Source: Auanema rhodensis (lineage: Eukaryota; Nematoda; Chromadorea; Rhabditida; Rhabditidae). From it: a stretch of DNA of 64,000 nt. This document shows positions 40,786 to 51,521 of the stretch, in pieces. The notes beneath the pieces are model-generated. The model had not been told where the DNA came from. It saw only the letters and a program-made list of their open reading frames with translations, and did no database searches. The stretch covers positions 7,874,001 through 7,938,000 of the forward strand of contig OZ059898.1 in the NCBI GenBank assembly GCA_964057225.1, written 5' to 3'. Every line of letters begins with the position of its first letter. The stretch's first letter is position 1. The position numbers were made by a program, and so were the translations under genes.

Positions 40786-41198
40786 TGTTCCATACGTGTC
40801 CTATAAGTAGAGCGATTGACAACGTCAATCGCTTATAAAACGGAACATTATAAAAACAAATAGCTGACGCTACATTTGAGAAACAGGAATTCAATGCAAC
40901 AATGAACGAACACTTTTTCATATTAAGTTTAATTAAAGAAAGCCCAATTCAAGCGGAACCAAGTTCCGCGGACCTGATATAACCACTTTTTATGCTCGTA
41001 AGGAATACTATATAAGGTTTCCTTACGAGTCCCTTGGGCTGCGACTAGGAATCATTATGTAACTTTTATTATTGTAATTTGTATACTTTATCATAAATAA
41101 ACCTTTCTCTCTATACTCTTTATCATTTATATTTGGAAGAAAAGAAAGTAATTCCATGTGGTTACCCAGCCGGAACCCTGGGGAACCAACATGGAACG
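40786..41198 (+). repeat. Right LTR of element C
   Basis: 413 bp, no difference from the left LTR noticed. Confidence 0.93.
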
Positions 41199-41267
41199 AA
41201 GATAAGAGCTGTTGCACAGCCATGGCATGGTGGTAGATACTAGATACACTAATAGAGGAATAGCATC

Positions 41268-41385
41268 GCTTACGACCATACCACGTTGAAAGTACGCCAT
41301 CCCGTCCGATCTGGCAAGTCAAGCAACGTTGGGCCCGGTTAGTACTTGGATCGGAGACGGCTTGGGAATCCCGGGTGCCGTAAGC
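41268..41385 (+). rRNA. 5S rRNA: 5S rRNA, consensus copy
   Basis: Full length, followed by TTTTTATTTTCC (spacer subtype with the short T-run). Confidence 0.97.
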
Positions 41386-41742
41386 TTTTTATTTTCCTAA
41401 TTAAATTTGAATTTAACATTCCTTTTTTGACTTTGAAGCTTGCTTATCTTGGTCGCCATAGCAAGGCGAAGTTATTGAGGAGTTGAGGAGTCGTGGTCAG
41501 CCTCGGAACAGAAAGCTTCTGTGAACATCTCGACCATCTTTCTCTGAGAAGTTGTCTCCGAGATACTCTCGCTTCTTTGACATTTTTAACGACCCCGATG
41601 TACGAGGATATCTACAGAACCTCATATACGACGTTGTTACCGGAGGTGCAGGGAATCAGTTATCGACTGATGAAAGATAAGAGCTGTTGCACAGCCATGG
41701 CATGGTGGTAGATACTAGATACACTAATAGAGGAATAGCATC

Positions 41743-41860
41743 GCTTACGACCATACCACGTTGAAAGTACGCCATCCCGTCCGATCTGGCAAGTCAAGCA
41801 ACGTTGGGCCCGGTTAGTACTTGGATCGGAGACGGCTTGGGAATCCCGGGTGCCGTAAGC
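41743..41860 (+). rRNA. 5S rRNA: 5S rRNA, consensus copy
   Basis: Full length, same spacer subtype as the previous unit. Confidence 0.97.
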
Positions 41861-42217
41861 TTTTTATTTTCCTAATTAAATTTGAATTTAACATTCCTTT
41901 TTTGACTTTGAAGCTTGCTTATCTTGGTCGCCATAGCAAGGCGAAGTTATTGAGGAGTTGAGGAGTCGTGGTCAGCCTCGGAACAGAAAGCTTCTGTGAA
42001 CATCTCGACCATCTTTCTCTGAGAAGTTGTCTCCGAGATACTCTCGCTTCTTTGACATTTTTAACGACCCCGATGTACGAGGATATCTACAGAACCTCAT
42101 ATACCACGGTGTTACTGGAGGTGCAAGGAATCAGTTATCGACTGATGAAAGATAAGAGCTGTTGCACAGCCATGGCATGGTGGTAGATACTAGATACACT
42201 AATAGAGGAATAGCATC

Positions 42218-42234
42218 GCTTACGACCATACCAC
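42218..42234 (+). pseudogene. 5S rRNA gene, first 17 bp, interrupted by element I
   Basis: GCTTACGACCATACCAC, then the LTR; the gene resumes at 50582 with duplicated ACCAC. Confidence 0.95.
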
Positions 42235-42675
42235 TGTCGGCAAATGCCTGACTATTAACAAAATATAATGATTTACAATATAAACATAACTCTTCTGAAA
42301 TACTAAACCATTATCTATTAACCGAATAATTGTATCATTAACCTATTGCGCAACATTCTCAAAGAATGTTGAACTTTTATCACCTCTATAGTTTACATTA
42401 ACGTGACCTTTCTATTCAAATATCAAATATCACCCTTAAGCTAAATCATATATAAACCCAAGAAACCTTCACTTTCGAATCTAACTTTTCTACCACTGTA
42501 CCATCTTTATTTAATAAACCTTTTAAACTCAAATCTGCGAAGTTCAACCCTGATAATACTCTCTTCGAGTATCAGCCTCCGTTAATACTCCTAAACGGTA
42601 TTAACTCCTGTATCACGTCGAACGTGTAATACTACAACTATTCCTCTGGAATAACTCTTGGATACATAGTCCAAA
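42235..42675 (+). repeat. 5' LTR of element I
   Basis: TGTCGGCAAATG to AGTCCAAA. The exact right boundary (CCA or CCAAA) is set by the 5-bp duplication to CCAAA. Confidence 0.9.
42449..42456 (+). promoter_or_regulatory. TATA-like box in element I LTR
   Basis: TATATAAA, about 60 bp upstream of AATAAA at 42513-42518; both fit the U3/R border of an LTR promoter. Confidence 0.55.
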
Positions 42676-42676
42676 T

Positions 42677-42689
42677 TGGTGCATCGTCC
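42677..42689 (+). promoter_or_regulatory. Primer binding site of element I
   Basis: TGGTGCATCGTCC directly after the LTR, i.e. complementary to a tRNA 3' end finishing CGATGCACCA. Shared core with element A. The leader 42690-42939 after it has no frame of note. Confidence 0.65.
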
Positions 42690-42939
42690 AAATCAGGTAT
42701 CAATTGTTAGAAACCTTATTTGTATAATTTTCTATTCTCACTTTTTATTTCTCAGTTCCTTTGTTTACTTTTCTTCATCATCACATTCTTTAAACTTCTT
42801 TGCTTCATCTCATCTCATCTGAATCTCTATCTCTATCTCAATCTCAAAATCAAAAAAGTTACCAACACATTTTGCAACAATTCAACTAAGAAATTCAAAA
42901 GTCATACATTTTGCATCAAAAAATCAAAAAACGGTAGCA

Positions 42940-45900
42940 ATGGACCGTACTGAAGAAGTTTTCAATGAAAAACTCCACAATTTCGCAGACAAATTTGAGC
43001 AACTAGCCAAACTACTCATAAAAACTAAAACTGAGAACCAAGAAAACATTTCGCTTCTACGCCTACACACATCTCTCACACAACTTAGGTCTGAAGAATC
43101 ATCTCTCGCTACTCTTGCTTCTCTTCTCCCCGAACCTACGTTTTCTGAATTGAACAGAAGAATAAACGAGGTAACCACGCTTCATGCTGACACAGTAACA
43201 AGAGCGAACATCCTGATTTTGGAACTAGAAACCAAAACAGCTAAAAAACAACCCCTCCCCGATTCCGAAGACGACCAAGAGTCGGATCGGAATAAAAGAC
43301 CAACGCGAACTAGCTTTGGTCTCTCCGTTAAAACACCTCAACTTTCGATTCCCACATTTAACGGAGACTCCTTAACATTTCCACTCTTCTGGAACCAATT
43401 CAAAACCCTCATTCACAATGAACCTAGCCTAAATATACAACAGAAAAACATTTTTTTGGCAGAAGCCCTACAAGGACCTGCCAGGGTTCATCTCGAGAAT
43501 AAGCCTTTAAACGGCGAATTTTATCACCAAATAATCGAAACCTTACAAAACACATATCAACCGATATTAGCGGTTGACTTTCGCATATACCGTAATATCA
43601 GGAGATTACCTGTCGCAAAATCCGACCCCACCTCTTTGAGATCCCGAGTTAATGAGATTCGAGCTTTGCTCGACCAACTCGACAGAGCAAGATCTCAATA
43701 TATATACAATACTGAAGACCCAGCTTGGGTCACAGAGATATCTGAGAAATTTCCTGAAGAAATTATAGATATGCGCTGTTGGCGATCGCCCGGCGAAAAT
43801 ACTATAAGTCAAATTCTGAAGGACATAGAGGGTATAGCATACTCAAAGGAAACCTCGGCTTATTTAAGACGAGAACGATCCGAACCTCAGTATCGAGACC
43901 AAACTCAGCCTTTTTTCTCAAAACCCATCAAATCCTCAGAAAAATCAGAACGACCCTGCGTTTTTTGCGATAAGCAGGGTCATCGCCCTACAAAATGCCC
44001 CACGATAACCACCCCCCAAGAACGAAGAGAGATTATAAAGAGAAAAAATAGGTGTTGGATTTGCTTTAGTCCAACACACTCAAGCAGTAAGTGCAAATTC
44101 GAAAGTTGCCGAAACTGCAAAAAAGAGCATAATTATACTTTATGCCTACCTAAGCCAACCATCAAAATTACTAAACCGTCCATGAATTGCACCACTATAT
44201 CTAAATCTTTCCATCCTTCTCCCGCTTACCTCATGACTTCTCAAATCTCTCTCTTAAATCCTTTAACAAACACTTATCATACTAAAACCATATTTCTTGA
44301 CCCCGGAGCAACTCAAAGCTTCATCCATCAAAAGACAGCTGAGACATGCAACTTGAATACCTTAGCAACACAAAACATTACAGCAACCGGATTTTCGGGC
44401 AATAAAGAAACTTTTGAAACAAAAACAGTCGAAGCTATTTTGCAAACCCCATATGGAAAAATAATTAAACTAATTTTGCTGACATCCCCAAAACCACTCA
44501 CCGGAAACCTAAAATGCTGTTCTCTACAAATCCGGGATAGAGAATTTCTTGAAAAAACCAAAATTTCCGTCACCAATCAATTCATTAATGGGGAAACATT
44601 CTCACCCGACATTTTGTTAGGTATGGATTGGTATGATTCAGTAATAACTGAAGAGCCATCCATTTCATTACCATCGGGTCTAAAAATTAAACACACCCAC
44701 TTTGGTCCCTGTATTTATGGAAAAACAAATAATACCCATGAATCCATAGCCGTCCATTCCTTAATCATAAACCCTCAAATACCGGAGGAAGTTATGATTA
44801 AACAATTATTCGAAATAGATAGTTTGGGCATTGCTCCACATGAAGGAGCTTTGAACAAATCAGAACTATTCTATAACGAATATTCTACTTTACTTACGTT
44901 TGATAACGGCTACATAACCGCCCCTCTCCCACTAAAGAAAAACGCCATAAATATTCAATCTAACCGTAATCTTGCTTTGGCAACACTTAATCGTCTTCAA
45001 ATATCCTTACAAAAAGACCCCAATCAACAAAAATACTATCAAGAAACGTTCTCACAATATTTAAAAGAAAACGTAATAGAGTTAGTCCCGGCAGATGTTG
45101 AGGCGACCAGAACTTATTATATGCCACATCGCGGTGTGTGGAAACCCCAAAAAACCAAGCCTCTTCGCATAGTCTTTAACGCATCTGCTAAACAAAAAGG
45201 ACAACTCTCTCTAAATGACATAACCTCAACAGGTGAGAGCTTCACCAACAAAATTCTCGATATCTTGATAGGTATTCGTACCAAATCGTATTTTCTGATG
45301 TGTGATATTGAAGGTGCTTTCACACAAATACGCATAGCTAATGATTGTAAAGATCTCTGTCGCTTTCTTTGGTTGAAAGATGTCAATAAGCCGCCTACAC
45401 CAAACAATATAATAGAATTTCGATTTAATAGGTTAGCTTTTGGCATTACGGCAAGCCCCGCTGTACTAAACATGTCGTTACACGCGTATTTGAATAGCCA
45501 CACCTCACCATTTGTAGAAAAAACCCTAAGATATCTTTATGTAGATAATATTTTTTATACAACCAATGATCAAAAAGAACTAACCGATTTATATAAAGAT
45601 TCAAAGAAAATATTCTCTCAAATTTCGATGAATGTTAGAGAATACTTTAGTAACTCATCCCATTTTAACAACGAAATTCCGGCGATAGATCACCACCCAG
45701 ATAAAAATCCCAAAATACTAGGTGTACTATATAACGCCAGTAAAGATTCGTTTGTATTAACAGGACAAATGCGTATGCAACAGTCCTTTACTAAACGAGA
45801 TATGTTGAGTAGTTTACACAGCATATATGACCCCATAGGACTAGCGGCACCGCTCCTACTTCCATATAAAATTATTTTAAGACAAGTAATGAACAGCAAT

Positions 45901-48900
45901 GTCGATTGGAAGGAGCAAGTCCCCGAGGATCTCGTTGCCGATTGGAACAAAGCCAGCACAAAGATAGGGCCGTTCAACATTGAAGTTCCGCGGGAATTAT
46001 CTAGCAAAAGAGACAAGAAAGAACTGTGGGTTTTTGTAGACGCAAGCACAAAAGCTATTGCAGCATGCGCCTATTTAACTACCAGCACAGAAAGAGCTCC
46101 AATCATAATGGGGAAAGTAAAATTAGCCCCCAAAAATAGGACTTTGACCATCCCGCGCTTAGAACTATCCGCAATTTTTATGGGAATGAAAATCGCGGAA
46201 ACAGTATACAATAATTTGAACGAGCCGAATCTGGCAATTAACATTGCGTCAGATAGCCAAATAGCTCTATCTTGGCTTATAACGAAAAAAAGTGTCCCCG
46301 TTTTTATCAGTAATATGCGGCAAAACATTGAAGAAATAGGAAGAAGGTTGGAAGCTCAAAAAGCTTCACTACACTTCCACTATGTTGATACCGACCATAA
46401 TCCAGCAGACATTGGAACTAGAGGGACAACAGACCAAAATCTGTTAAAGGAACGCTGGTTGTTTTCTCCACCATGGCTATCACAAATGGACAACAGACCA
46501 ATAAAGGAACTCACCACTCCAATAGACGAAGACGAACCCCCCATGCTCATTCTACCCGTATCTACTGATATTCAACCATACGAGTCAATAATACAACCAG
46601 GAAGATTTAGTTCGTACTCCAAACTACAACGGACCACAGGTTTGGTATTTAAAGCCGCGCTAGTACTATTGCAGAAAATAAACAAAACTCCAACATCAAC
46701 CATGCTACAACGAGCGCAAAAGGAAAAGCAGCAATCCCAAACCGCAGATCTCTTTCTCATACAAGAGGCCCAGAAAAAATTAAAACAATCGGAAATAAAG
46801 CAATTTCGCACCACCAAGGATAACAACGGATTACGTATAATTCAAACACGTTTGCTAAACGCCAAATTGCCTGCATCCACAAAGTACCCCTTTTTACTAC
46901 CCAAAAAATCTGATTTAGGTAAACTAATTTTGCTTTCCATACATAAAGAAAATGCACACCTGGGAACTACACATATGATCAGCCTATTTCTTCAAAAATT
47001 CTTCATGGCAGGAACAAGGCAGGTATGCAAATCAATTATAAAAAAGTGCGTCCCGTGTCAAAAAATACTCAGTCGCCCATTCACCACAGATTTTCTGGCA
47101 CCTCTGCCAGAAGATCGAATTACAAAAGCTATGCCATTTAAGCATACGGGGCTAGACTGTATCGGACCCATTAAATATAGAAAAAGTGAACAAATATATA
47201 TAGTAATCTTTACATGTCTAACGGTTCGGGCAGTTCACCTCGAACCAATTAACGACATGACCTCTAATACATTCCTCAATGCATTTATAAGATTCGTAGC
47301 TCGCAGAGGATTACCGGACGTTATCCGTTCGGACAATGGGAGCAATTTTGTTCACTCGGCTAAGATACTTAACATGTTAGAAACTTATGATAGTGAACAT
47401 AGAACAAGTTTCACAAAATTTTTACAAAAACACCACATTACATGGATTTTTAACACTCCCAGTGCCCCATGGACTGGAGGAGTATGGGAGCGACTGGTTG
47501 CGATAGTAAAAACTTCGCTCTACAAATCATTGCAGCTTAAATTGGTCAACAAAGACCAACTAACGACGGCAATTATAAAGATCGAAGGAATAATAAATTC
47601 CAGACCGATCACCTATACAAATTCAGATAATGTAGACGACCGACCCCTGACACCAGCAGATTTCTTGAATAACGGCAGCCCCGTTCTCGTACCAGGAGGT
47701 AACGTAGAACAATTGGGACAAGCCTTGGATGAACCAAACCCAATACAAACGAATAAAGAAGCATTTGAAAATCTGCAGAAAGTGGAAATTATAGCAGAAT
47801 CATTCTGGGATCGGTGGTCCAAGGAATATCTTCTATGTCTCCGTAATGCCCACGCATCCACAAAACAAACGCACAGAAGTTCTAACCACCCAACGCTAAA
47901 TGAGGTGGTCCTTGTGGAAGAAGATAACCTGAACAGATGCAACTGGCAAATGGCACGCATTACTGCCCTACTACCGTCTTCGGATAACATATTCAGATCC
48001 GCAAGAATTAAATTAGGAAACGGCAAAGAACTCACGAAACCAGTTGAAAAACTCTACCCACTCGAGCTCAAGGACAATTTCGACAAAGGAAGAGAATCAC
48101 AGGAAATAACTGTCAATCATCTTTCACACACACCAACCAATCCGAACCGGCTAAGGAACATTTTTCGTTTTCTGATGCTAATACAAATATTTTCAGTTGC
48201 TATGACCCAACCGATAATCAGGTGTTCAACATCACAAGTGGTATTTCCAGCACAACCAAACCACTCAACAATATGCATCGACTCCAGCTGCCATAATCTC
48301 TCTGCACACCAATCCGAAATAATCCCACTACCTATTTCAGTTTTACCAAAAACAGCATCCGTTTCACGCTTCAACTTGGAGTCAACTCAGAATCAAACAT
48401 GCAAACTTCCTCACCCATGTGACTTCCCACCGCCATTCATCCTACATATCATAGGCAATCCTCACTGTAATCCAATCTTAGCTATTCTTATAGTACTTAC
48501 GCCATTAATTGGCTGCGCTCTTTTATTCATTAGCTGTGGTCTAATCTACAGAAGACTAAGAACATACCGCCGACAGAACGAGCCCACCATTTCGTACATC
48601 CCTTCCCTCCTATTCACACTCTTTTTTCTCATATGCCAGGCGCAAGCTTGTGGATCCCCCCACGCTCATAAAAACATAGAAATCTTTTGCGACGATATAC
48701 AAAACTGCACCAAAATAACCAACGAAGAAATTTCATTCAATCCCTTACAAAACTCTCTCTGCTCCTACATCAAATATCAAAACTCCACTATAGGAAAACT
48801 AGAAATTCAACTAATTCAACATAAATTTTCATGCCAAAAAGTTTCGCAAGGATTCACTAGAATAACTAACCTAACCATTCACTCCTCTCATAGATGCGCC

Positions 48901-50157
48901 GGTACAACTCATTGCCCCTGGGGCACCGGATGCGATGATATTCGACAGGATACATTTGTATCCGAACTATATTCTGCATACGAAAATCCTGGAAGAACCT
49001 ACTGCACCAGAGCCGGAGGAGGACTATTCAACAGCTGTGGACTTCCTATAGAAGGATGCATTTTATTTAGACCAACTTATCAACCAGAGAACAAAGAAGT
49101 ATACGAAGAGATCAAATGCATACAATGGAAGCAAGAAGTGCAAGCAAAATTAACGATCATATACCTCAACAACACTCAAAAATACGACATTTTGCTACAG
49201 CCCTACCGAAAATACGAGTTTCACGGAATATCATTACAGATTTCGTCAGTCACAGCAAAAGCAACAACGGAACTGTACAACAAAATTTTTTTAACATCTG
49301 AGACGAACAACTACATGATAACGGAGCAAATAAAACCAGCTGTTATATGCAGCAATGCAAGAATGGCGGCAGATAAGTTTAATGCATGCCACATAAGAAA
49401 GCCTTGCCCATGTTTGGGGGCCGCAGCACAGCTCTCTTGCAATTGCGATTCAGCGACGCAAAGAGAACTGAAAAAATATGAGCTTCCAAAAATTAATACG
49501 AATTATAGGATAACAAAAGAAGCAGGAACTATAACAGTTCTATCAAAAATGGAAGAATCAACGCTCACAATGCAAAACCCGCAATTTAGCATCGAAAGTC
49601 TATACACTAATAGACATCCTTGTTTTTCAGATTTTCAAATGATAACAGGATGTTATAAATGCAGAGAAGGAACAACGCTAAACATGACATGTGAAACAAA
49701 GGACGAGTTAAATGCAATACTGAACTGCGATTCCTTTTCTACTATAATTCGATGCTCCGACAAAAATCCCGCCACAACGATAAAACTATACTTCAATGAA
49801 CCCAAAGTACAAGAAAATTGTACTCTAACATGCGGAAGAGCAACAAAGCAATTTATCCAGCTAAGTACCAGATTACACTACATAAGTGACACTACAATTT
49901 CAGAAGAACTGATCAAACTACATAATGGAACATCTGGACTCTCTTGGAATCTCCCCAACTTGGAACCTCTAATAGAAGTGATCCAGAATAATTGGAAATG
50001 GATCGTACCCGTCGTAGCTGCAGGCACAGCATGTTCATATATCTTATACACAGCCCTCTCCTTTCTCGCTCCTTTCCTTCTACCAGCTATCCTCTCTTAT
50101 TGCTGTTTGAAAAATTCAAAGCGCAACCCTCGCCCGGCAATGTCGGCAAATGCCTGA
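42940..50157 (+). CDS. Gag-pol-env polyprotein in a single frame (element I)
   Basis: 2405 aa. Gag: coiled N-terminus, capsid-like region (LSIPTFNGDSLTFPLFW), zinc knuckles from C340 to about 403. Protease motif LDPGATQSFI (D454). RT with CDIEGAFTQI (D789) and YVDN (867-870). RNase H VFVDAST (D1034) and NPADIGTRG. Integrase zinc site from H1335 to the CVPC near 1372 and catalytic D1406, D1465, E1517 (WTGGVWERLVA), then the usual C-terminal pol domain. Env follows without a stop: hydrophobic signal-like segment about 1739-1755, a short first glycoprotein with membrane anchor about 1841-1870, a second signal (LLFTLFFLICQAQA) near 1890-1904, then a Cys-rich second glycoprotein with a Gly/Trp/Cys fusion-loop-like CPWGTGC (1992-1998) and an anchor at 2354-2389. 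This resembles the Gn/Gc layout of phlebovirus-type glycoproteins. The last codons lie in the 3' LTR. Confidence 0.93.
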   Translation: MDRTEEVFNEKLHNFADKFEQLAKLLIKTKTENQENISLLRLHTSLTQLRSEESSLATLASLLPEPTFSELNRRINEVTTLHADTVTRANILILELETKTAKKQPLPDSEDDQESDRNKRPTRTSFGLSVKTPQLSIPTFNGDSLTFPLFWNQFKTLIHNEPSLNIQQKNIFLAEALQGPARVHLENKPLNGEFYHQIIETLQNTYQPILAVDFRIYRNIRRLPVAKSDPTSLRSRVNEIRALLDQLDRARSQYIYNTEDPAWVTEISEKFPEEIIDMRCWRSPGENTISQILKDIEGIAYSKETSAYLRRERSEPQYRDQTQPFFSKPIKSSEKSERPCVFCDKQGHRPTKCPTITTPQERREIIKRKNRCWICFSPTHSSSKCKFESCRNCKKEHNYTLCLPKPTIKITKPSMNCTTISKSFHPSPAYLMTSQISLLNPLTNTYHTKTIFLDPGATQSFIHQKTAETCNLNTLATQNITATGFSGNKETFETKTVEAILQTPYGKIIKLILLTSPKPLTGNLKCCSLQIRDREFLEKTKISVTNQFINGETFSPDILLGMDWYDSVITEEPSISLPSGLKIKHTHFGPCIYGKTNNTHESIAVHSLIINPQIPEEVMIKQLFEIDSLGIAPHEGALNKSELFYNEYSTLLTFDNGYITAPLPLKKNAINIQSNRNLALATLNRLQISLQKDPNQQKYYQETFSQYLKENVIELVPADVEATRTYYMPHRGVWKPQKTKPLRIVFNASAKQKGQLSLNDITSTGESFTNKILDILIGIRTKSYFLMCDIEGAFTQIRIANDCKDLCRFLWLKDVNKPPTPNNIIEFRFNRLAFGITASPAVLNMSLHAYLNSHTSPFVEKTLRYLYVDNIFYTTNDQKELTDLYKDSKKIFSQISMNVREYFSNSSHFNNEIPAIDHHPDKNPKILGVLYNASKDSFVLTGQMRMQQSFTKRDMLSSLHSIYDPIGLAAPLLLPYKIILRQVMNSNVDWKEQVPEDLVADWNKASTKIGPFNIEVPRELSSKRDKKELWVFVDASTKAIAACAYLTTSTERAPIIMGKVKLAPKNRTLTIPRLELSAIFMGMKIAETVYNNLNEPNLAINIASDSQIALSWLITKKSVPVFISNMRQNIEEIGRRLEAQKASLHFHYVDTDHNPADIGTRGTTDQNLLKERWLFSPPWLSQMDNRPIKELTTPIDEDEPPMLILPVSTDIQPYESIIQPGRFSSYSKLQRTTGLVFKAALVLLQKINKTPTSTMLQRAQKEKQQSQTADLFLIQEAQKKLKQSEIKQFRTTKDNNGLRIIQTRLLNAKLPASTKYPFLLPKKSDLGKLILLSIHKENAHLGTTHMISLFLQKFFMAGTRQVCKSIIKKCVPCQKILSRPFTTDFLAPLPEDRITKAMPFKHTGLDCIGPIKYRKSEQIYIVIFTCLTVRAVHLEPINDMTSNTFLNAFIRFVARRGLPDVIRSDNGSNFVHSAKILNMLETYDSEHRTSFTKFLQKHHITWIFNTPSAPWTGGVWERLVAIVKTSLYKSLQLKLVNKDQLTTAIIKIEGIINSRPITYTNSDNVDDRPLTPADFLNNGSPVLVPGGNVEQLGQALDEPNPIQTNKEAFENLQKVEIIAESFWDRWSKEYLLCLRNAHASTKQTHRSSNHPTLNEVVLVEEDNLNRCNWQMARITALLPSSDNIFRSARIKLGNGKELTKPVEKLYPLELKDNFDKGRESQEITVNHLSHTPTNPNRLRNIFRFLMLIQIFSVAMTQPIIRCSTSQVVFPAQPNHSTICIDSSCHNLSAHQSEIIPLPISVLPKTASVSRFNLESTQNQTCKLPHPCDFPPPFILHIIGNPHCNPILAILIVLTPLIGCALLFISCGLIYRRLRTYRRQNEPTISYIPSLLFTLFFLICQAQACGSPHAHKNIEIFCDDIQNCTKITNEEISFNPLQNSLCSYIKYQNSTIGKLEIQLIQHKFSCQKVSQGFTRITNLTIHSSHRCAGTTHCPWGTGCDDIRQDTFVSELYSAYENPGRTYCTRAGGGLFNSCGLPIEGCILFRPTYQPENKEVYEEIKCIQWKQEVQAKLTIIYLNNTQKYDILLQPYRKYEFHGISLQISSVTAKATTELYNKIFLTSETNNYMITEQIKPAVICSNARMAADKFNACHIRKPCPCLGAAAQLSCNCDSATQRELKKYELPKINTNYRITKEAGTITVLSKMEESTLTMQNPQFSIESLYTNRHPCFSDFQMITGCYKCREGTTLNMTCETKDELNAILNCDSFSTIIRCSDKNPATTIKLYFNEPKVQENCTLTCGRATKQFIQLSTRLHYISDTTISEELIKLHNGTSGLSWNLPNLEPLIEVIQNNWKWIVPVVAAGTACSYILYTALSFLAPFLLPAILSYCCLKNSKRNPRPAMSANA

Positions 50158-50581
50158 CTATTAACAAAATATAATGATTTACAATATAAACATAACTCTT
50201 CTGAAATACTAAACCATTATCTATTAACCGAATAATTGTATCATTAACCTATTGCGCAACATTCTCAAAGAATGTTGAACTTTTATCACCTCTATAGTTT
50301 ACATTAACGTGACCTTTCTATTCAAATATCAAATATCACCCTTAAGCTAAATCATATATAAACCCAAGAAACCTTCACTTTCGAATCTAACTTTTCTACC
50401 ACTGTACCATCTTTATTTAATAAACCTTTTAAACTCAAATCTGCGAAGTTCAACCCTGATAATACTCTCTTCGAGTATCAGCCTCCGTTAATACTCCTAA
50501 ACGGTATTAACTCCTGTATCACGTCGAACGTGTAATACTACAACTATTCCTCTGGAATAACTCTTGGATACATAGTCCAAA
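50141..50581 (+). repeat. 3' LTR of element I
   Basis: 441 bp; no difference from the 5' LTR noticed. The env stop codon TGA at 50155-50157 is inside it. Confidence 0.95.
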
Positions 50582-50687
50582 ACCACGTTGAAAGTACGCC
50601 ATCCCGTCCGATCTGGCAAGTCAAGCAACGTTGGGCCCGGTTAGTACTTGGATCGGAGACGGCTTGGGAATCCCGGGTGCCGTAAGC
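50582..50687 (+). pseudogene. 5S rRNA gene, 3' part, interrupted by element I
   Basis: Residues 13-118, starting with the duplicated ACCAC. Confidence 0.93.
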
Positions 50688-51045
50688 TTTTTGTTTTTCC
50701 TAATTAAATTTGAATTTAACATTCCTTTTTTGACTTTGATGCATGCTGATCTTGGTCGTCAGAGCAAGGTGAACTTATTGAGGAGTTGAGGAGTCGTGGT
50801 CAGCCTCGGAACAGAAAGCTTCTGTGAACATCTCGACCATCTTTCTCTGAGAAGTTGTCTCCGAGATACTCTCGCTTCTTTGACATTTTTAACGACCCCG
50901 ATGTACGAGGATATCTACAGAACCTCATATACGACGTTGTTACCGGAGGTGCAGGGAATCAGTTATCGACTGATGAAAGATAAGAGCTGTTGCACAGCCA
51001 TGGCATGGTGGTAGATACTAGATACACTAATAGAGGAATAGCATC

Positions 51046-51163
51046 GCTTACGACCATACCACGTTGAAAGTACGCCATCCCGTCCGATCTGGCAAGTCAA
51101 GCAACGTTGGGCCCGGTTAGTACTTGGATCGGAGACGGCTTGGGAATCCCGGGTGCCGTAAGC
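51046..51163 (+). rRNA. 5S rRNA: 5S rRNA, consensus copy
   Basis: Full length; duplicate of the gene at 36165. Confidence 0.97.
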
Positions 51164-51521
51164 TTTTTGTTTTTCCTAATTAAATTTGAATTTAACATTC
51201 CTTTTTTGACTTTGATGCATGCTGATCTTGGTCGTCAGAGCAAGGTGAACTTATTGAGGAGTTCAGGAGTCGTGGTCAGCCTCGGAACAGAAAGCTTCTG
51301 TGAACATCTCGACCATCTTTCTCTGAGAAGTTGTCTCAGAGATACTCTCGCTTCTTTGACATTCTTAACAACCCCGATGTACGAGGATATCTATAGAACC
51401 TCATATACCACGGTGTTACTGGAGGTGCAAGGAATCAGTTATCGACTGATGAACGATAAGAGCTATTGCACAGCCATGGCATGGTGGTAGATACTAGATA
51501 CACTAATAAAGGAATGGCATC

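Larger units (their letters stand above)
37040..41198 (+). mobile_element. Non-autonomous Ty3/gypsy element C
   Basis: The LTRs are 37040-37452 and 40786-41198 (413 bp each, apparently identical), with target duplication AAGA at 37036-37039 and 41199-41202. A PBS-like TGGAGGTTCC lies at 37453. The internal region has a leader, a gag-like N-terminus, a short piece homologous to the tail of element B pol, and a downstream ORF. Protease, RT, RNase H and integrase are absent, so it depends on a relative such as B's family. The matching empty site lies at 51917-51920 in the duplicated array block. Confidence 0.93.
41199..42234 (+). repeat. 5S rDNA array, plus strand, between elements C and I
   Basis: Two full 5S units plus the first 17 bp of a third gene, interrupted by element I. 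Matches 51917-52952. Confidence 0.95.
42235..50581 (+). mobile_element. Intact BEL/Pao endogenous retrovirus-like element I
   Basis: Two 441-bp LTRs (42235-42675 and 50141-50581) that look identical, 5-bp target duplication ACCAC (42230-42234 and 50582-50586), a PBS-like TGGTGCATCGTCC at 42677-42689, and one open frame covering gag, pol and env. It sits inside a 5S gene, with the empty site preserved in the duplicate block at about 52948-52952. Everything seen is compatible with a currently active element. Confidence 0.95.

Noticed and set aside
42720..42953. Short hydrophobic frame upstream of the element I gag start
   Set aside because: Lies in the AT-rich leader and overlaps gag in another frame; its hydrophobicity reflects T-rich sequence.
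45117..47000. Minus-strand frames opposite element I pol
   Set aside because: Shadows of the 2405-codon frame.
50796..51014. Recurring 72-127 codon frames (MVSLGTESFCEHLDHL...) in every array unit
   Set aside because: They sit in the 5S spacer or run through the 5S gene and recur because the array is homogenised; variants shift their length and start, and no protein features are seen.
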